The translations under genes were made by a program, and so were the position numbers. Under the pieces are notes generated by a model, which was not told the origin of the DNA, searched no databases, and was given only the letters and a program-made list of their open reading frames with translations. DNA of 36,139 bases from positions 261 to 36,399 of the forward strand of contig DAHVAM010000005.1 in NCBI GenBank assembly GCA_027314605.1. The letters run 5' to 3'. Each line of letters opens with the position of its first letter. Within the stretch, counting starts at the first letter, position 1. The stretch comes from Microcaldota archaeon (lineage in GTDB: Archaea > Micrarchaeota > Micrarchaeia > Micrarchaeales > CABMGC01). This document shows, in pieces, positions 19,298 to 29,064 of this stretch.

Positions 19298-20158
19298 ATG
19301 GCGCAGAGCGCAATGGAGTACCTGATGACCTACGGCTGGGCCATACTAATCATCGCAGTTGTGCTGGGGGCGCTCTTCGGGCTCGGTTTCTTCAACTCTG
19401 CGAATCTCGCGCCGAAGGTATCTGCAGGCGCATGCCAGGTATACAGGCCACAGGGGCCCGGGACAACTTCCTTCATAAACCTTGAGGGGACATGCAACAA
19501 CGAGCTGCCGCAGTACGTGGCGCAGTTCAACGGCGCGAGCAGTTACATTGGCACCGGTACGGGGGGGATGCCTGTTGGCTCCGCTGCGAGATCGGTTTTC
19601 GCATGGGTATATACAAACGCTACGCCGCAGATGGAGCGGCAAATATTCGACTATGGGACAGCCACGAGCGCCAACGATATTGAGTTCGAGGATGGCTATA
19701 GTTATTTGGCCCTCAAGACCTATTCGTCGCAGTGCTTCTGCAATGGCCCGCAGATCCAGATGTCTGCAGGCGCCTGGCATTTTGTAGGTTTCACCTACGC
19801 CTCCGGCGCATCTGCCATAACAGTGTACCTTGACAGTAAGTCCTCAGTCCTGACATCTGGAACAGGGCCTTTACACACTGTTCAGGGTTATGCCGATATA
19901 GGTTCGTTTGTCTTTCCTGGCGGTTTCTGGAGCGGGAAGGTAGCTGATGTGCAGGTCTACAATACCTCGCTCACTGCGAGTGAGATAGCCGCACTATACA
20001 ACGAAGGGATAGGAGGCGTGCCTGTTCTTCCGCAGAACCTGGTCGGATGGTGGCCGCTGAACGGCAACGCCAACGACTATTCAGGCAACCTGAACAACGG
20101 CGCCGCCAGCAATGTAATATATACAGGCTCGTGGACTTCAGGATACAGCGCGCCGTAG
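19298..20158 (+). CDS. Class III signal peptide (type IV pilin-like) protein with LamG/concanavalin-like domain
   Basis: MAQSAMEYLMTYGWAILIIAVVLGALFGLGFFN (class III signal, Glu at +5 after the presumed cleavage), then a LamG-like region (SAGAWHFVGFTYASGASAITVYLDSK... VADVQVYNTSLTASEIAALYNEG). Confidence 0.85.
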   Translation: MAQSAMEYLMTYGWAILIIAVVLGALFGLGFFNSANLAPKVSAGACQVYRPQGPGTTSFINLEGTCNNELPQYVAQFNGASSYIGTGTGGMPVGSAARSVFAWVYTNATPQMERQIFDYGTATSANDIEFEDGYSYLALKTYSSQCFCNGPQIQMSAGAWHFVGFTYASGASAITVYLDSKSSVLTSGTGPLHTVQGYADIGSFVFPGGFWSGKVADVQVYNTSLTASEIAALYNEGIGGVPVLPQNLVGWWPLNGNANDYSGNLNNGAASNVIYTGSWTSGYSAP

Positions 20159-20166
20159 GCGATTGG

Positions 20167-20832
20167 ATGAAGACATTCATAATAAATTACAAGGCCTACA
20201 GGGAGGGGATAGACAGGGGAATAGAGATAGCGATGGCTGCAGGCCAGATATCCAAGAGATTCGACGTTGACGTGATTGCCGCTGTGCCGTTCACGCTCTG
20301 CCGTGGAGCTGCGAAGCTGGCAAAGGCGATAGCCCAGCACATGGACCCCGTAGAGCCTGGAGCCGCAACAGGCCATGTCAGCTGGTATGAGATAGCCAGT
20401 TCGGGGTGCAGGGGCACACTGATAAACCATTCGGAGGATAGGATGGAGATGGATGGCATAAGCAAGGTTGTGGAGCTCTGCAAGGCCAACGGCCTGGAGT
20501 CGTACGTGTGCGTGGAAAGCCTGGAGGTGGCTGAGGAGGCTGCAAGGCTCAATCCCACTGCAATAGCCTACGAGCCTCCTTCGTTGATAGGCGCTGCGAT
20601 GAGTGGAGGCGTATCAGTTGCTACTGCTGACGAGAGGATAGTTAGGGAGTTCGTGGAGCTTGTCCATGAATCATCGGGCTCGCTCGCGCTGATAGGCGCG
20701 GGGATAAAAGATGCAGTAGATGGAAGAAGAAGCGTGGAGCTTGGCAGTGACGGCATACTGGTCTCGTCGGCCATAATGAAGGGCGACTCCAGAAGGAAGA
20801 TCGAGGAGCTTGCGGCCTCCTTAGTCGGTTGA
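20167..20832 (+). CDS. tpiA: Triosephosphate isomerase
   Basis: MKTFIINYKAYREG, GTLINHSEDRM, AYEPPSLIG, GSDGILVSSAIMK. Confidence 0.95.
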   Translation: MKTFIINYKAYREGIDRGIEIAMAAGQISKRFDVDVIAAVPFTLCRGAAKLAKAIAQHMDPVEPGAATGHVSWYEIASSGCRGTLINHSEDRMEMDGISKVVELCKANGLESYVCVESLEVAEEAARLNPTAIAYEPPSLIGAAMSGGVSVATADERIVREFVELVHESSGSLALIGAGIKDAVDGRRSVELGSDGILVSSAIMKGDSRRKIEELAASLVG

Positions 20833-20955
20833 GACCTCCCTCGATAGGGACGATCTCTTCTTCGCTACTACTCTGTAGCCGCAGTAGGGGCACCTGACGG
20901 CATTCTTCTCAAGCGCCTTGATGTCCTTTCCGCAGTGTATGCATACGTAAGCCAT
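20821..20955 (-). CDS. rpoP: DNA-directed RNA polymerase subunit P
   Basis: 44 aa, below the ORF-track cutoff: MAYVCIHCGKDIKALEKNAVRCPYCGYRVVAKKRSSLSREVSTD*; CxxC...CxxC zinc ribbon. Convergent 12-nt overlap with tpiA. Confidence 0.88.
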   Translation of the reverse strand: MAYVCIHCGKDIKALEKNAVRCPYCGYRVVAKKRSSLSREVSTD

Positions 20956-20965
20956 GTTATCAACA

Positions 20966-21331
20966 TCATTTGATTGTCATTTTTGTCTTGAGCCACTTCG
21001 TGAGCTCCATGTGAAGGTTCGACTTGCTTGTGTCTATAACCCTGATGCTCATTGTGGTCTTGTATTCTTCATCGCTGAGCGTCAGTATAGGAGTGTACTT
21101 TGGTTCCTTGGTGAAATGTATCTCCAGCCAGTGGACCTTGCCCCTGAGGTAGTCCCTGACTATCTCCTCAGTCATTGGTATCGATGAGAAGCTGAAGAGT
21201 ATTCCGTTGCACCAGTATAGAGGCATATTGCCGGAAGGAGTGATCCTTTCGCGCATGAGGTCGTCCTTAGGCACCTCTACCGCTTCGTGCACTACAAGCT
21301 CTTCAATTGGCGAGTATGTTATCCTTACCAT
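20966..21331 (-). CDS. Hypothetical protein
   Basis: 121 aa MVRITYSPIEELVVHEAVEVPKDDLMRERITPSGNMPLYWCNGILFSFSS...; colinear with rpoP/rpl37ae. Confidence 0.65.
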   Translation of the reverse strand: MVRITYSPIEELVVHEAVEVPKDDLMRERITPSGNMPLYWCNGILFSFSSIPMTEEIVRDYLRGKVHWLEIHFTKEPKYTPILTLSDEEYKTTMSIRVIDTSKSNLHMELTKWLKTKMTIK

Positions 21332-21335
21332 GGGA

Positions 21336-21506
21336 TCATCCGTATCTTCTGCTTCTCTTGAATAGTGAAACCTTGCGGCTTGCCTCCCTTGCGGCGCCGA
21401 TTACGCTCCTCCTTATTTCCGCATACGTTAAGAGGTTATCTCCCATTCTGTATAGTTTCTTGCCTATGGGAGGCTTTATTTTTGGCTGCACTACTCCGTC
21501 AGGCAT
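21336..21506 (-). CDS. Hypothetical small basic protein
   Basis: 56 aa MPDGVVQPKIKPPIGKKLYRMGDNLLTYAEIRRSVIGAAREASRKVSLFKRSRRYG*; stop just before the 20966-21331 gene; AT-rich TATA-like sequence upstream. Confidence 0.5.
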   Translation of the reverse strand: MPDGVVQPKIKPPIGKKLYRMGDNLLTYAEIRRSVIGAAREASRKVSLFKRSRRYG

Positions 21507-21568
21507 TATATAACCTATATTATGCTCTCTGTCTATTTATTGGTTTCCCTATTTAGAGCTTTGGATAA

Positions 21569-21742
21569 TTACTCGCTTCCCGTCTTTTCTGCCGCGTCGT
21601 CGCGCCTTACTACGCGCTTTGCCGCATCGACGATTCCCTGGCCGTTTATTCTGCCTTCCCTGGCTGCCGCGTGCAAAACTCTCTTCAAAAATGGGGAGAG
21701 CGTTTCTCCCGCCTTCTGCTGCCTTTCTAATCGTTCTACCAT
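21569..21742 (-). CDS. Hypothetical small protein
   Basis: 57 aa MVERLERQQKAGETLSPFLKRVLHAAAREGRINGQGIVDAAKRVVRRDDAAEKTGSE*; more protein-like than the Arg-rich 21549-21767 frame; TATA-like TATTTAAAG upstream. Confidence 0.4.
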   Translation of the reverse strand: MVERLERQQKAGETLSPFLKRVLHAAAREGRINGQGIVDAAKRVVRRDDAAEKTGSE

Positions 21743-21934
21743 AGTGTCGCCGTTGTATAATTGTCATTTGTCTTAGCAGTTAGGTATGCTTTAAATACTT
21801 TCCAGCTTGCCGGAATAGTGGAAGTCCAGAAGCTTCTGAAATGTCCGCTATTCTGCCTGGCGATCTGCCTTGCATTGAGTGCAGGGTTTGTTCTCAGCTT
21901 AGGCACCCTGTTGGCGGCGGCGCTCATTTTATCG

Positions 21935-22171
21935 TCACTCTGCCTGCCTGTTGAGGATCTTGCTTACCACGTCTCCCGCTGCGGTGTGGAAAGAGTATGC
22001 TCCTCCGGCGTATGTTGCATTGCAGTAGCTGCAGTGCCATATGCCAGTTCCCTTCCTCCTTACAGCCTCTTTGCCGCAGGTATCGCACTTGTATCGTGCC
22101 TTCTGCTGCCTGATTACCGCCTGCTCCCTCTTCCTGAGGCTTACTCCATACCTTATGCTCTTCTTTGCCAT
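21935..22171 (-). CDS. rpl37ae: 50S ribosomal protein L37Ae
   Basis: YGVSLRKREQAVIRQQKARYKCDTCGKEAVRRKGTGIWHCSYCNATYAGGAYSFHT. Confidence 0.95.
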   Translation of the reverse strand: MAKKSIRYGVSLRKREQAVIRQQKARYKCDTCGKEAVRRKGTGIWHCSYCNATYAGGAYSFHTAAGDVVSKILNRQAE

Positions 22172-22172
22172 A

Positions 22173-22958
22173 TCAATCTCCTCTCGTTCCTTGTATTATC
22201 TTTCTCAGTTCCTTCGACTTCTCGAATGACGCTTCGACGAGCTTGTCGACCTCGCCTGGCGTGAATGCGCCTCCAAGGCCCTTCTGCATTGCCCTGACAT
22301 GCTTCTCATCGTTTGAGATTGTCATCCTTACGTCTGCGAAGTCCTCTTCGCTGCCGTCCGTGTCAAGAACAGTCGTGCCTGCGACCTTTGCGTATGTGCA
22401 CGAGGTTGCAAGGTTTCCTATTGGCAGTTTCTCAAGATTGCCTTCCCTTATCACTTTCTCGCCCTCATATTTAGGCATTCTGGAATTGTAGAGCGCTGCG
22501 ACTGCCGCTAGCGTTGCCGAGTCGAAGAGGTTGCCGTCATAATTGAGCACGTATAGGTCTATGAAGACGTTCCATGACTTGCCTTCCTCTATGAAGAGCT
22601 TCTTGACGTCAATAATGTTCGCTGCCCTTATTCCCCGGTCTACAACTCTCGCCAGTTCCACGGCTTCGGCACTTGGCGGTCCTGCATCATAGCTGTGGTG
22701 AGCCAGGGGCAGCAGCTCGGCGCCGGTCATTATTGACCCTTCATCAGGCTTGTCCCTCATCGGCTCTCCGACATCCATCTTGATGCCTACGAGAACCTTG
22801 GTGTTGCCGAGGTTTATCTCAGCTGATCCCTCTGCGTTTGGTATCTTTCCTATTTCAAGATTGATGTCCCTGAAGGACATCATTCCTCTCCCGTTCTCCC
22901 TTACTCCTTTTGTGAGCCTTTCTCTGATGTATTGCTCTGTTATTGTAGATATGTTCAT
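22173..22958 (-). CDS. rrp42: Exosome complex component Rrp42
   Basis: RNase PH fold: GSAEINLGNTKVLVGIKMDVGEP...LLPLAHHSYDAGPPSAEAVELARVVDRGIR. Confidence 0.94.
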   Translation of the reverse strand: MNISTITEQYIRERLTKGVRENGRGMMSFRDINLEIGKIPNAEGSAEINLGNTKVLVGIKMDVGEPMRDKPDEGSIMTGAELLPLAHHSYDAGPPSAEAVELARVVDRGIRAANIIDVKKLFIEEGKSWNVFIDLYVLNYDGNLFDSATLAAVAALYNSRMPKYEGEKVIREGNLEKLPIGNLATSCTYAKVAGTTVLDTDGSEEDFADVRMTISNDEKHVRAMQKGLGGAFTPGEVDKLVEASFEKSKELRKIIQGTRGD

Positions 22959-23704
22959 ATGCTCGCCTTGTATTTCTCGTTAACTTTTTCGTACGGCGCC
23001 TTGAGCGCTTCCCTCTGTATCTTCGTTATGGTCTCCCCTGCCTTCTGTATCATCTCGAGTCCACGGTGCACTTCCTCCGGGGTAAGTTCGCCGTCCATCT
23101 GCAATAGGTTGATTTCCTTTGTCCTTGGGTTTATCGCGACTGGCATGTCAGCGTTCGAGTAGTTGTCCTCGATCTTGTTCATGTCTATTATCAGCGTGTC
23201 GCTTGCCTTTCCCACAGAAACTGCAAACGGCATGTCCCTCATGGGTATCCCCGAGGCCGCGAGGGCGACAGATGCGCAGGTTATTCCTGCTGCGCGCGTT
23301 CCCCCGTCGCTTTGAAGGACTTCAATAAAGATGCTGATCTCGTTCCCGGGGAAGAGGTCAGTCAATATAACGTTCTCGAATACCTCCCTGGTTACTTTTG
23401 ATATCTCTATGGCTCTCCTGTTCATTCCAGGCCTTCCGTGTTCCTCCAGAGAGGAGAAGGGCGCCATCGTGTACCTGCATTTTATTACAGCCCTGTTAGG
23501 GTCCTGCGTGTGCTTTGGAAGCGCTTCCCTAGGCCCGTAGACCGCAGCGAGTATCTTGTTGTTGCCCCATTCTATGAAGGCTGATCCTGCCGCATTCCTT
23601 ATCGGGTTGGCCGTTATCTTTATCTGCCTGAGCTGCTCTGGCGTTCTGCCGTCAAGCCTTCTTCCGTCTATTATCAATTCTGGTTTGTTTGCTGAGTTTC
23701 CCAT
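22955..23704 (-). CDS. rrp41: Exosome complex component Rrp41
   Basis: GRRLDGRTPEQLRQIKI, GSAFIEWGNNKILAAVYGPREA, VLQSDGGTRAAGITCASVAL. Confidence 0.95.
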   Translation of the reverse strand: MGNSANKPELIIDGRRLDGRTPEQLRQIKITANPIRNAAGSAFIEWGNNKILAAVYGPREALPKHTQDPNRAVIKCRYTMAPFSSLEEHGRPGMNRRAIEISKVTREVFENVILTDLFPGNEISIFIEVLQSDGGTRAAGITCASVALAASGIPMRDMPFAVSVGKASDTLIIDMNKIEDNYSNADMPVAINPRTKEINLLQMDGELTPEEVHRGLEMIQKAGETITKIQREALKAPYEKVNEKYKASI

Positions 23705-23708
23705 GTTG

Positions 23709-24362
23709 TCATCCCTGTTGCTGTGGTTGAGGCTGGTGAGGCTGCCCTGTGCTTCCTACCATCTTCGCTATCCTTTCAGTTAGACCCGAAACGTGCGATT
23801 CCTCCTGTATCCTAATTATTGCGTCTGTTGCAAGGTCTGAGTTTCCTCCCTTTACCCAGACGAGCCCGTTCATTCCGACTGATATGCTGGCCTTTGTGCC
23901 GTCGGTTATCTGCCTTATCATAGTGTCGTTCTTTCCGAGAAGCCTTGGAACCTTTGAGGGCTTTATGGCGAGTACCTTGCCTCCGTAGAGCACTCTCGGC
24001 CTTACGAGTATTATTGTCCCTGTCTTGTCAAGCTCCTTGACCGTAGCCTCGATGATGTCTCCGTTGACCATCGAGGTCTCGGAGAACTTCGAGATTATGA
24101 GTCCCTTGTAAGGCGCGTTGAGCGTGATTACGTCAGTGTTGAGCTTGGCTTCCTCTACTATGCCCACTATCTTCTCTCCTGGCTGCGGATACCATAGCCC
24201 TTCCAGGGGTATCAGGCTTCCTGCCGCCTCGTCAAACATGCCTATTACTGTCGAGCACGTCTTTCCTTCCTCTACTATCGTGTGGTCTAATCTCAGCGGC
24301 TTGTCCGCGATTATGTCTCCTGGTAGCACTATCTTCTTCATTCCTATCACATCATGATACAT
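23709..24362 (-). CDS. rrp4: Exosome complex component Rrp4
   Basis: S1/KH architecture: [34 protein letters not shown]..., [12 protein letters not shown]. Confidence 0.92.
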   Translation of the reverse strand: MYHDVIGMKKIVLPGDIIADKPLRLDHTIVEEGKTCSTVIGMFDEAAGSLIPLEGLWYPQPGEKIVGIVEEAKLNTDVITLNAPYKGLIISKFSETSMVNGDIIEATVKELDKTGTIILVRPRVLYGGKVLAIKPSKVPRLLGKNDTMIRQITDGTKASISVGMNGLVWVKGGNSDLATDAIIRIQEESHVSGLTERIAKMVGSTGQPHQPQPQQQG

Positions 24363-25032
24363 TTATCTGGGCCTCTCCTTTTGTGAGCCCGTTTATCTTA
24401 TCGAAAAACTCCTGTTTCAATCCTGCAGGGAACTCGAGTGTCGCCTTTAGCGAGCCGTTGTTCTGCCATTCCTCTGACTTCAATCCATACTGCTTGAGCG
24501 CGCCGTAGCACCTGTTCGCGTACGAGGCAGGTATTTGCACTTCAACATGGGCCGTCGCGAACTTGAGCGGCAGGATCATATTTATCTTCTTGATTATCGC
24601 TTCGACCTGCTCATTTGCGTTCTTGAATGGGTCTACTACGATCTTTGCCTGCTCCAGCGCGTTTTCGATCCTTGTCGGGGTGTGCGGTGCATTCGTCCTC
24701 GGATCGATTGAATTTACTGCGATTATGTTTATTATCTGCTTTCTCTTCTCCTCCACGAGCTTGTGCCTCTGCTCCGTTGTTATAGGCACCTCGCCCTTCT
24801 TGAGGATTATGTCTGCGATCTGCAGGACGTCGGTCGTATTGAAAACTTTCTTGAGCTTTTCCTGTGTCTGCCTTTCTCCTTTGTTCGCGTTCTTGAAAAT
24901 CTCTTCAGTCTGGATGACCGATAGAGGATCTTTCCTCTTTCCTGTTATGTACTCGTAGGCCATGTCTGAGTCTACAAAAATCTCAAATTCCTCTCCGTTT
25001 ATGGAGTATTTGGCTATTACCGTCTTTGACAT
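24352..25032 (-). CDS. Ribosome maturation protein SDO1 (SBDS homolog)
   Basis: [64 protein letters not shown]; start ATG 25032. Confidence 0.93.
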   Translation of the reverse strand: MSKTVIAKYSINGEEFEIFVDSDMAYEYITGKRKDPLSVIQTEEIFKNANKGERQTQEKLKKVFNTTDVLQIADIILKKGEVPITTEQRHKLVEEKRKQIINIIAVNSIDPRTNAPHTPTRIENALEQAKIVVDPFKNANEQVEAIIKKINMILPLKFATAHVEVQIPASYANRCYGALKQYGLKSEEWQNNGSLKATLEFPAGLKQEFFDKINGLTKGEAQINVS

Positions 25033-25054
25033 AAGATGTTCAGCTCTCCGGATT

Positions 25055-25750
25055 CTACAGGTATTTTGCAAGCTCGTCAGTAGATAGAAGATGGTAGCCT
25101 GAGCCGTCCTCGATGTAGCCGATGTCCATGCTATCTGGCAAAAGCTTTCCTTCCGATACTTTCTTGAGTATCTTTACTCCGAGTCCGATGGCATCTTCGA
25201 GCTTCATGTTGTCCTTGTATTCCTTGACCAGAATGTCGGTTGCTATTTTCTTGCCTGAGCCTATCGCGTCGGCCTTGTAGCCGAGAAGTGATGCTCCAGG
25301 CTCTATCTCGTAAAGCATTGGGCCATTGCCCATGCCGCCGACTAGGAGCGAGACCGCATAAGGCCTCAGACCCCCGTATTGCGTTGCCTGCATCATGTAA
25401 GCAGCAATTTCCTTTGTAAGCGATTCCACTGACTTGACATCGTCGTAGACGAGCCTGTGGTTCTGCGCCACCAGCCTTGCCCTGTCGACTATGTGAAGCC
25501 CGTCTGCGACCAGGCCGCTGTATGTCGCGCCGATGTGCGAATCCACCCTGAAGACTTTCTGTACGGTGAGAGGTATCGCAAGAGGCTCGTTGACCACCTT
25601 GTGTGCCACAAAGATTATGCAGTCATCGCCTACCATCCCTATCGATGTCGCGCCTTTCCTTACAGCTTCTTTCGCATACTCTACCTGGAAGAGACGTCCG
25701 TCAGGGTTGAACATAACCCCTCTATCATAAGCTTGTACATTCGGATACAT
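25055..25750 (-). CDS. psmA: Proteasome subunit alpha
   Basis: [32 protein letters not shown]; conserved operon neighbour of sdo1. Confidence 0.96.
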   Translation of the reverse strand: MYPNVQAYDRGVMFNPDGRLFQVEYAKEAVRKGATSIGMVGDDCIIFVAHKVVNEPLAIPLTVQKVFRVDSHIGATYSGLVADGLHIVDRARLVAQNHRLVYDDVKSVESLTKEIAAYMMQATQYGGLRPYAVSLLVGGMGNGPMLYEIEPGASLLGYKADAIGSGKKIATDILVKEYKDNMKLEDAIGLGVKILKKVSEGKLLPDSMDIGYIEDGSGYHLLSTDELAKYL

Positions 25751-25945
25751 ACTACCACTTGTTGTTATATGTCGTATAATTAGGCAAATTCTTGCTAATT
25801 TTTCAGATAGTTTATATGTGTATTAAAAGCTTAAATAACTATCTAGAAGGGTTCGTCTAAATAATTTCGTTGCCAGGCGTAGCGCCTTTTCGAGGTCTAA
25901 CGCAAATCATTATATGCCTTCTATGGCAATTACTCTTGTGATTCC

Positions 25946-26743
25946 TTGGAAGACGATTCGGCGCCCCAAAACGACCTTCCAAAGCCTCACCCGTCAATCC
26001 TAAAGGTAATAGAGCAGAAGAAGAGAATCAAGGAGAAACTGTCAGGAATCAGGCACAAAATAGGAGTCTACAGTGCAAAGGGGGGAGTGGGCAAGACAAC
26101 AACTGCGGTGAACATAGCATACACGCTGAAATCCATGGGCTACAAGGTGGGCTTGCTTGATGCCGACGTGGACTGCCCGAATGTCACAATGTTCCTCGGC
26201 ATGAAGGATACGATTACAGGGGATTATCCATTGACGCCGATAGAGAAAGACGGCATAAAGATACTTTCTACGGCCATGTTTGTCGACGATCTTAAGAGGC
26301 CGATCATATGGAGGGGGCCAATGATCGGCAAGATGATTGCGGAGTTCTTTGAGAATACAGACTGGGGGGAGCTCGACTATCTCATAATAGATATCAGTCC
26401 CGGAACCAGCGACGCGCCGCTTTCGATAATACAGCTTCTTGACCTGGATGGCTTTGTCCTCGTGACAACTCCTCAGCGCATATCTGCAGTAAATACGATG
26501 AGGTCAGGAGGGATGGCCAGAAGGCTCAGCGCCTCCATACTAGGCGTTGTAGAGAACATGTCTGATGGCAGCGGGAATGGAGGCAGAGAGGTTGCAGAAG
26601 CACTTGGCTGTAAATTCCTCGGGTCCGTGAAGGCCGATTCCAGGTTTAATGAATTGAGCGACAAAGGCATCGTCCCGGCGGTAGAGGACGAAGATATAAA
26701 GAAGCAGTACGTAGAGATTGTAAACAGGATTGTGGGTGGGTAA
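25946..26743 (+). CDS. Mrp/NBP35-family P-loop ATPase (Fe-S carrier-like)
   Basis: KIGVYSAKGGVGKTTTAVNIAYTLKSMGYKVGLLDADVDCPN; DYLIIDISPGTSDAPLSI. TTG start at 25946. Confidence 0.9.
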   Translation: MEDDSAPQNDLPKPHPSILKVIEQKKRIKEKLSGIRHKIGVYSAKGGVGKTTTAVNIAYTLKSMGYKVGLLDADVDCPNVTMFLGMKDTITGDYPLTPIEKDGIKILSTAMFVDDLKRPIIWRGPMIGKMIAEFFENTDWGELDYLIIDISPGTSDAPLSIIQLLDLDGFVLVTTPQRISAVNTMRSGGMARRLSASILGVVENMSDGSGNGGREVAEALGCKFLGSVKADSRFNELSDKGIVPAVEDEDIKKQYVEIVNRIVGG

Positions 26744-27986
26744 TGTGGGTAAGGGTTTCGAGGCTTTATTCAAAGAATCCGCAATCTTCGCCAACCGGGA
26801 GGTTCTCTCGCCGCATTACATACCGCAGCACCTTCTTTTTAGGGACAGGCAGATCAACGATATTGAAGACTCCTTGACTCCGTCACTGCGGGGCGAACGC
26901 GGCAGGAATGTCTTTATCTATGGAAAGACAGGCACAGGAAAGACCTCCTGCATGAAGTATGTCGTAGAGCAGATTAAGAGGCTTCCCATGGTCAAGGCCG
27001 AGATATCTTACATAAACTGCAGGGTCTACAACTCGAGATACAGGGTTTTGAGCAAGATTGCTGGGGACCATATTCCCCTCTATGCAAAACGTGGATACGG
27101 AGTCATAGACATCTACGAGAAGGTGATAAGCTGGGTCGAGGAGGAAGCGCGCATGCTGATAGTCGTTCTCGATGAAGTCGATATGATAAAGGATCTTGAC
27201 GACTTGATTTACACGCTCTCCAGGGCGAACAGCGACATGAAGGCTGGTGGCATAACGATAGTGGGCATATCCAACAGGGTATCGTTCAAGGAGGAGCTTG
27301 ACCCGAGAAGCCTGTCAACGCTTTACGAGAACGAGCTCGTCTTCCCGCCTTACAATTCCCAGGAACTTTCAGCGATAGTGAAGGAGAGAGTCGCCAATGG
27401 CTTCAGGCCGGACGTTGTCGACCCTGCCTGCGTGAATCTCGCCGCGGCGATAGCCGCGAAGGAGAGCGGAGATGCTAGGCTGGCTTTGAAGATAATAACA
27501 AAGGCCGGAGAGCTGGCAGATGAACGCGGGCTGAAATCAGTCGGCCCGAAGGAGGTAAGCGAGGCCTCGAAGTTTGCGGAGGAGGAGATTGCCTATGAGG
27601 TTATCAACACCCTCCCCGAGCACGAAAGGCTGATTGTATACGCCATAGCATTGATGACCATAAACGGCAGCAGGTACAAGAGGCTAAGCGAGGACAGCGA
27701 GTCGTTTGTCCTGAGTGGCGAGATTTACAACAGGTATACGTCCATAGCAGAATCGCTGCACAAGGAAACAAAGAGCGCAAGGCTGTACAGGAGGTACATA
27801 GCAGATCTGGACATGCAGGGCATAATACTTTCTTATGAATCCGGCAAAGGCATCCGCGGGCACACGAAGCTGATAAGGCTGGCTTATCCTCCTGGAAAGA
27901 TAAAGGACATGATAGAAAAGACGCTGTTCAGGGAGAATGAAGCCGAAGTGAAGTCGGAAGAAGTGGCAAGCAGTGATGCCGCTTAG
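26730..27986 (+). CDS. Orc1/Cdc6 replication initiator
   Basis: 418 aa; LLFRDRQINDIEDSLTPSLRGERGRNVFIYGKTGTGKTSCMKYVVEQ, LIVVLDEVDMI, C-terminal winged helix; overlaps the Mrp gene. Confidence 0.93.
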   Translation: MWVGNVGKGFEALFKESAIFANREVLSPHYIPQHLLFRDRQINDIEDSLTPSLRGERGRNVFIYGKTGTGKTSCMKYVVEQIKRLPMVKAEISYINCRVYNSRYRVLSKIAGDHIPLYAKRGYGVIDIYEKVISWVEEEARMLIVVLDEVDMIKDLDDLIYTLSRANSDMKAGGITIVGISNRVSFKEELDPRSLSTLYENELVFPPYNSQELSAIVKERVANGFRPDVVDPACVNLAAAIAAKESGDARLALKIITKAGELADERGLKSVGPKEVSEASKFAEEEIAYEVINTLPEHERLIVYAIALMTINGSRYKRLSEDSESFVLSGEIYNRYTSIAESLHKETKSARLYRRYIADLDMQGIILSYESGKGIRGHTKLIRLAYPPGKIKDMIEKTLFRENEAEVKSEEVASSDAA

Positions 27987-28094
27987 GCTCAGATCCTTTG
28001 CATCTCCGCGAGTCTCTTATGATGCTTTGCGGACAAGGTGCGGCCATAGTGGTATTAAACGGGGCGCGCAGAAGATTAATGAAGCAGTGATATC

Positions 28095-28901
28095 GTGGAA
28101 ACGGCAACATCTAATGTGGCGTATGAATCAGGCGGCGAGGAGATAGAGGCATATCTGGCTCACCCTATGGACAGCGGGAGGCATCCGGCCATAGTCCTTG
28201 TCCATGAGATATTCGGAGTGGACGACCACATCAGGGATGTCGCGAGGAGGCTGGCCGGCGAGGGCTACGTCGTTCTTGCGCCTGACTTGTTCTCCAGTGC
28301 CAGGTTTTCTGAAGTGCTTACCAAGGAGGCCATAGGGAAAACAATGAAGTTTATAATGTCGATGCCTTTGGAAAAGCAGAGAGACGAGGAGTATAGGGCT
28401 GCCGAGATGTCAAAACTGGGCGACGAGGACAGGGATGCGATAGCCGGAGTGTATGCGACGCTGTTTGTGAACCGCCCGACCGAGACCTTCACTGGCTATC
28501 TCTCAGGCGCGGTTGATTTCCTGAACCGGCAGCAGAACGTAAACGGAAAGATAGGCAGCGTGGGATTCTGTTTCGGGGGAAGCATGTCGTTAAACCTCGG
28601 ATGTGCGGGCAAGGTGGATGCGGTAGTGATATTTTATGGCGAGAATCCCGAACCCATAGGCAAAGTCAGGAATGTGAAGAATGCCGTCCTTGGACTGTAC
28701 GGCGGAGAGGATATGCGAATAACATCAAAAGTGCACGAGCTCGTAAAGGAGCTGTCGGAGGCGAAGAAGAATGTCGCCATAAAGATATACAAAGGCGCGC
28801 ATCACGCCTTCTTCAATGACACGAGGCCGCACATGTACAATGAAAAGGCGGCAAAGGACGCATGGCAGACGCTGCTTTCTTTTTACCGCGAAAACCTTTA
28901 G
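28095..28901 (+). CDS. Dienelactone hydrolase family protein
   Basis: VLVHEIFGVDDHIRDVARRLAGEGYVVLAPDLF, GSVGFCFGGSMSLNL (nucleophile elbow GFCFGG), HHAFFNDTRP. Confidence 0.92.
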   Translation: METATSNVAYESGGEEIEAYLAHPMDSGRHPAIVLVHEIFGVDDHIRDVARRLAGEGYVVLAPDLFSSARFSEVLTKEAIGKTMKFIMSMPLEKQRDEEYRAAEMSKLGDEDRDAIAGVYATLFVNRPTETFTGYLSGAVDFLNRQQNVNGKIGSVGFCFGGSMSLNLGCAGKVDAVVIFYGENPEPIGKVRNVKNAVLGLYGGEDMRITSKVHELVKELSEAKKNVAIKIYKGAHHAFFNDTRPHMYNEKAAKDAWQTLLSFYRENL

Positions 28902-29064
28902 CGGCGCAAGCCTCCGCAGCATCAGCCATACCCAAGGCAAACCTGATTACCACAACAGGTTGCTTCTTCACCTGTCTTGTATACAGGCCGTTTCTCTGCG
29001 GCATGTACTCGGTGCTAATTGCGGCAGATATGGAGGCAAGGACAGGTGCCGCAGGCGCCCTGCA

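Noticed and set aside
21549-21927. ORFs 21549-21767 and 21736-21927 on the reverse strand
   Set aside because: Arg-rich or low-information translations; 21549-21767 competes with the more protein-like 57-aa frame 21569-21742. The 21767 ATG is well spaced from a TATA element, so it is not fully excluded.
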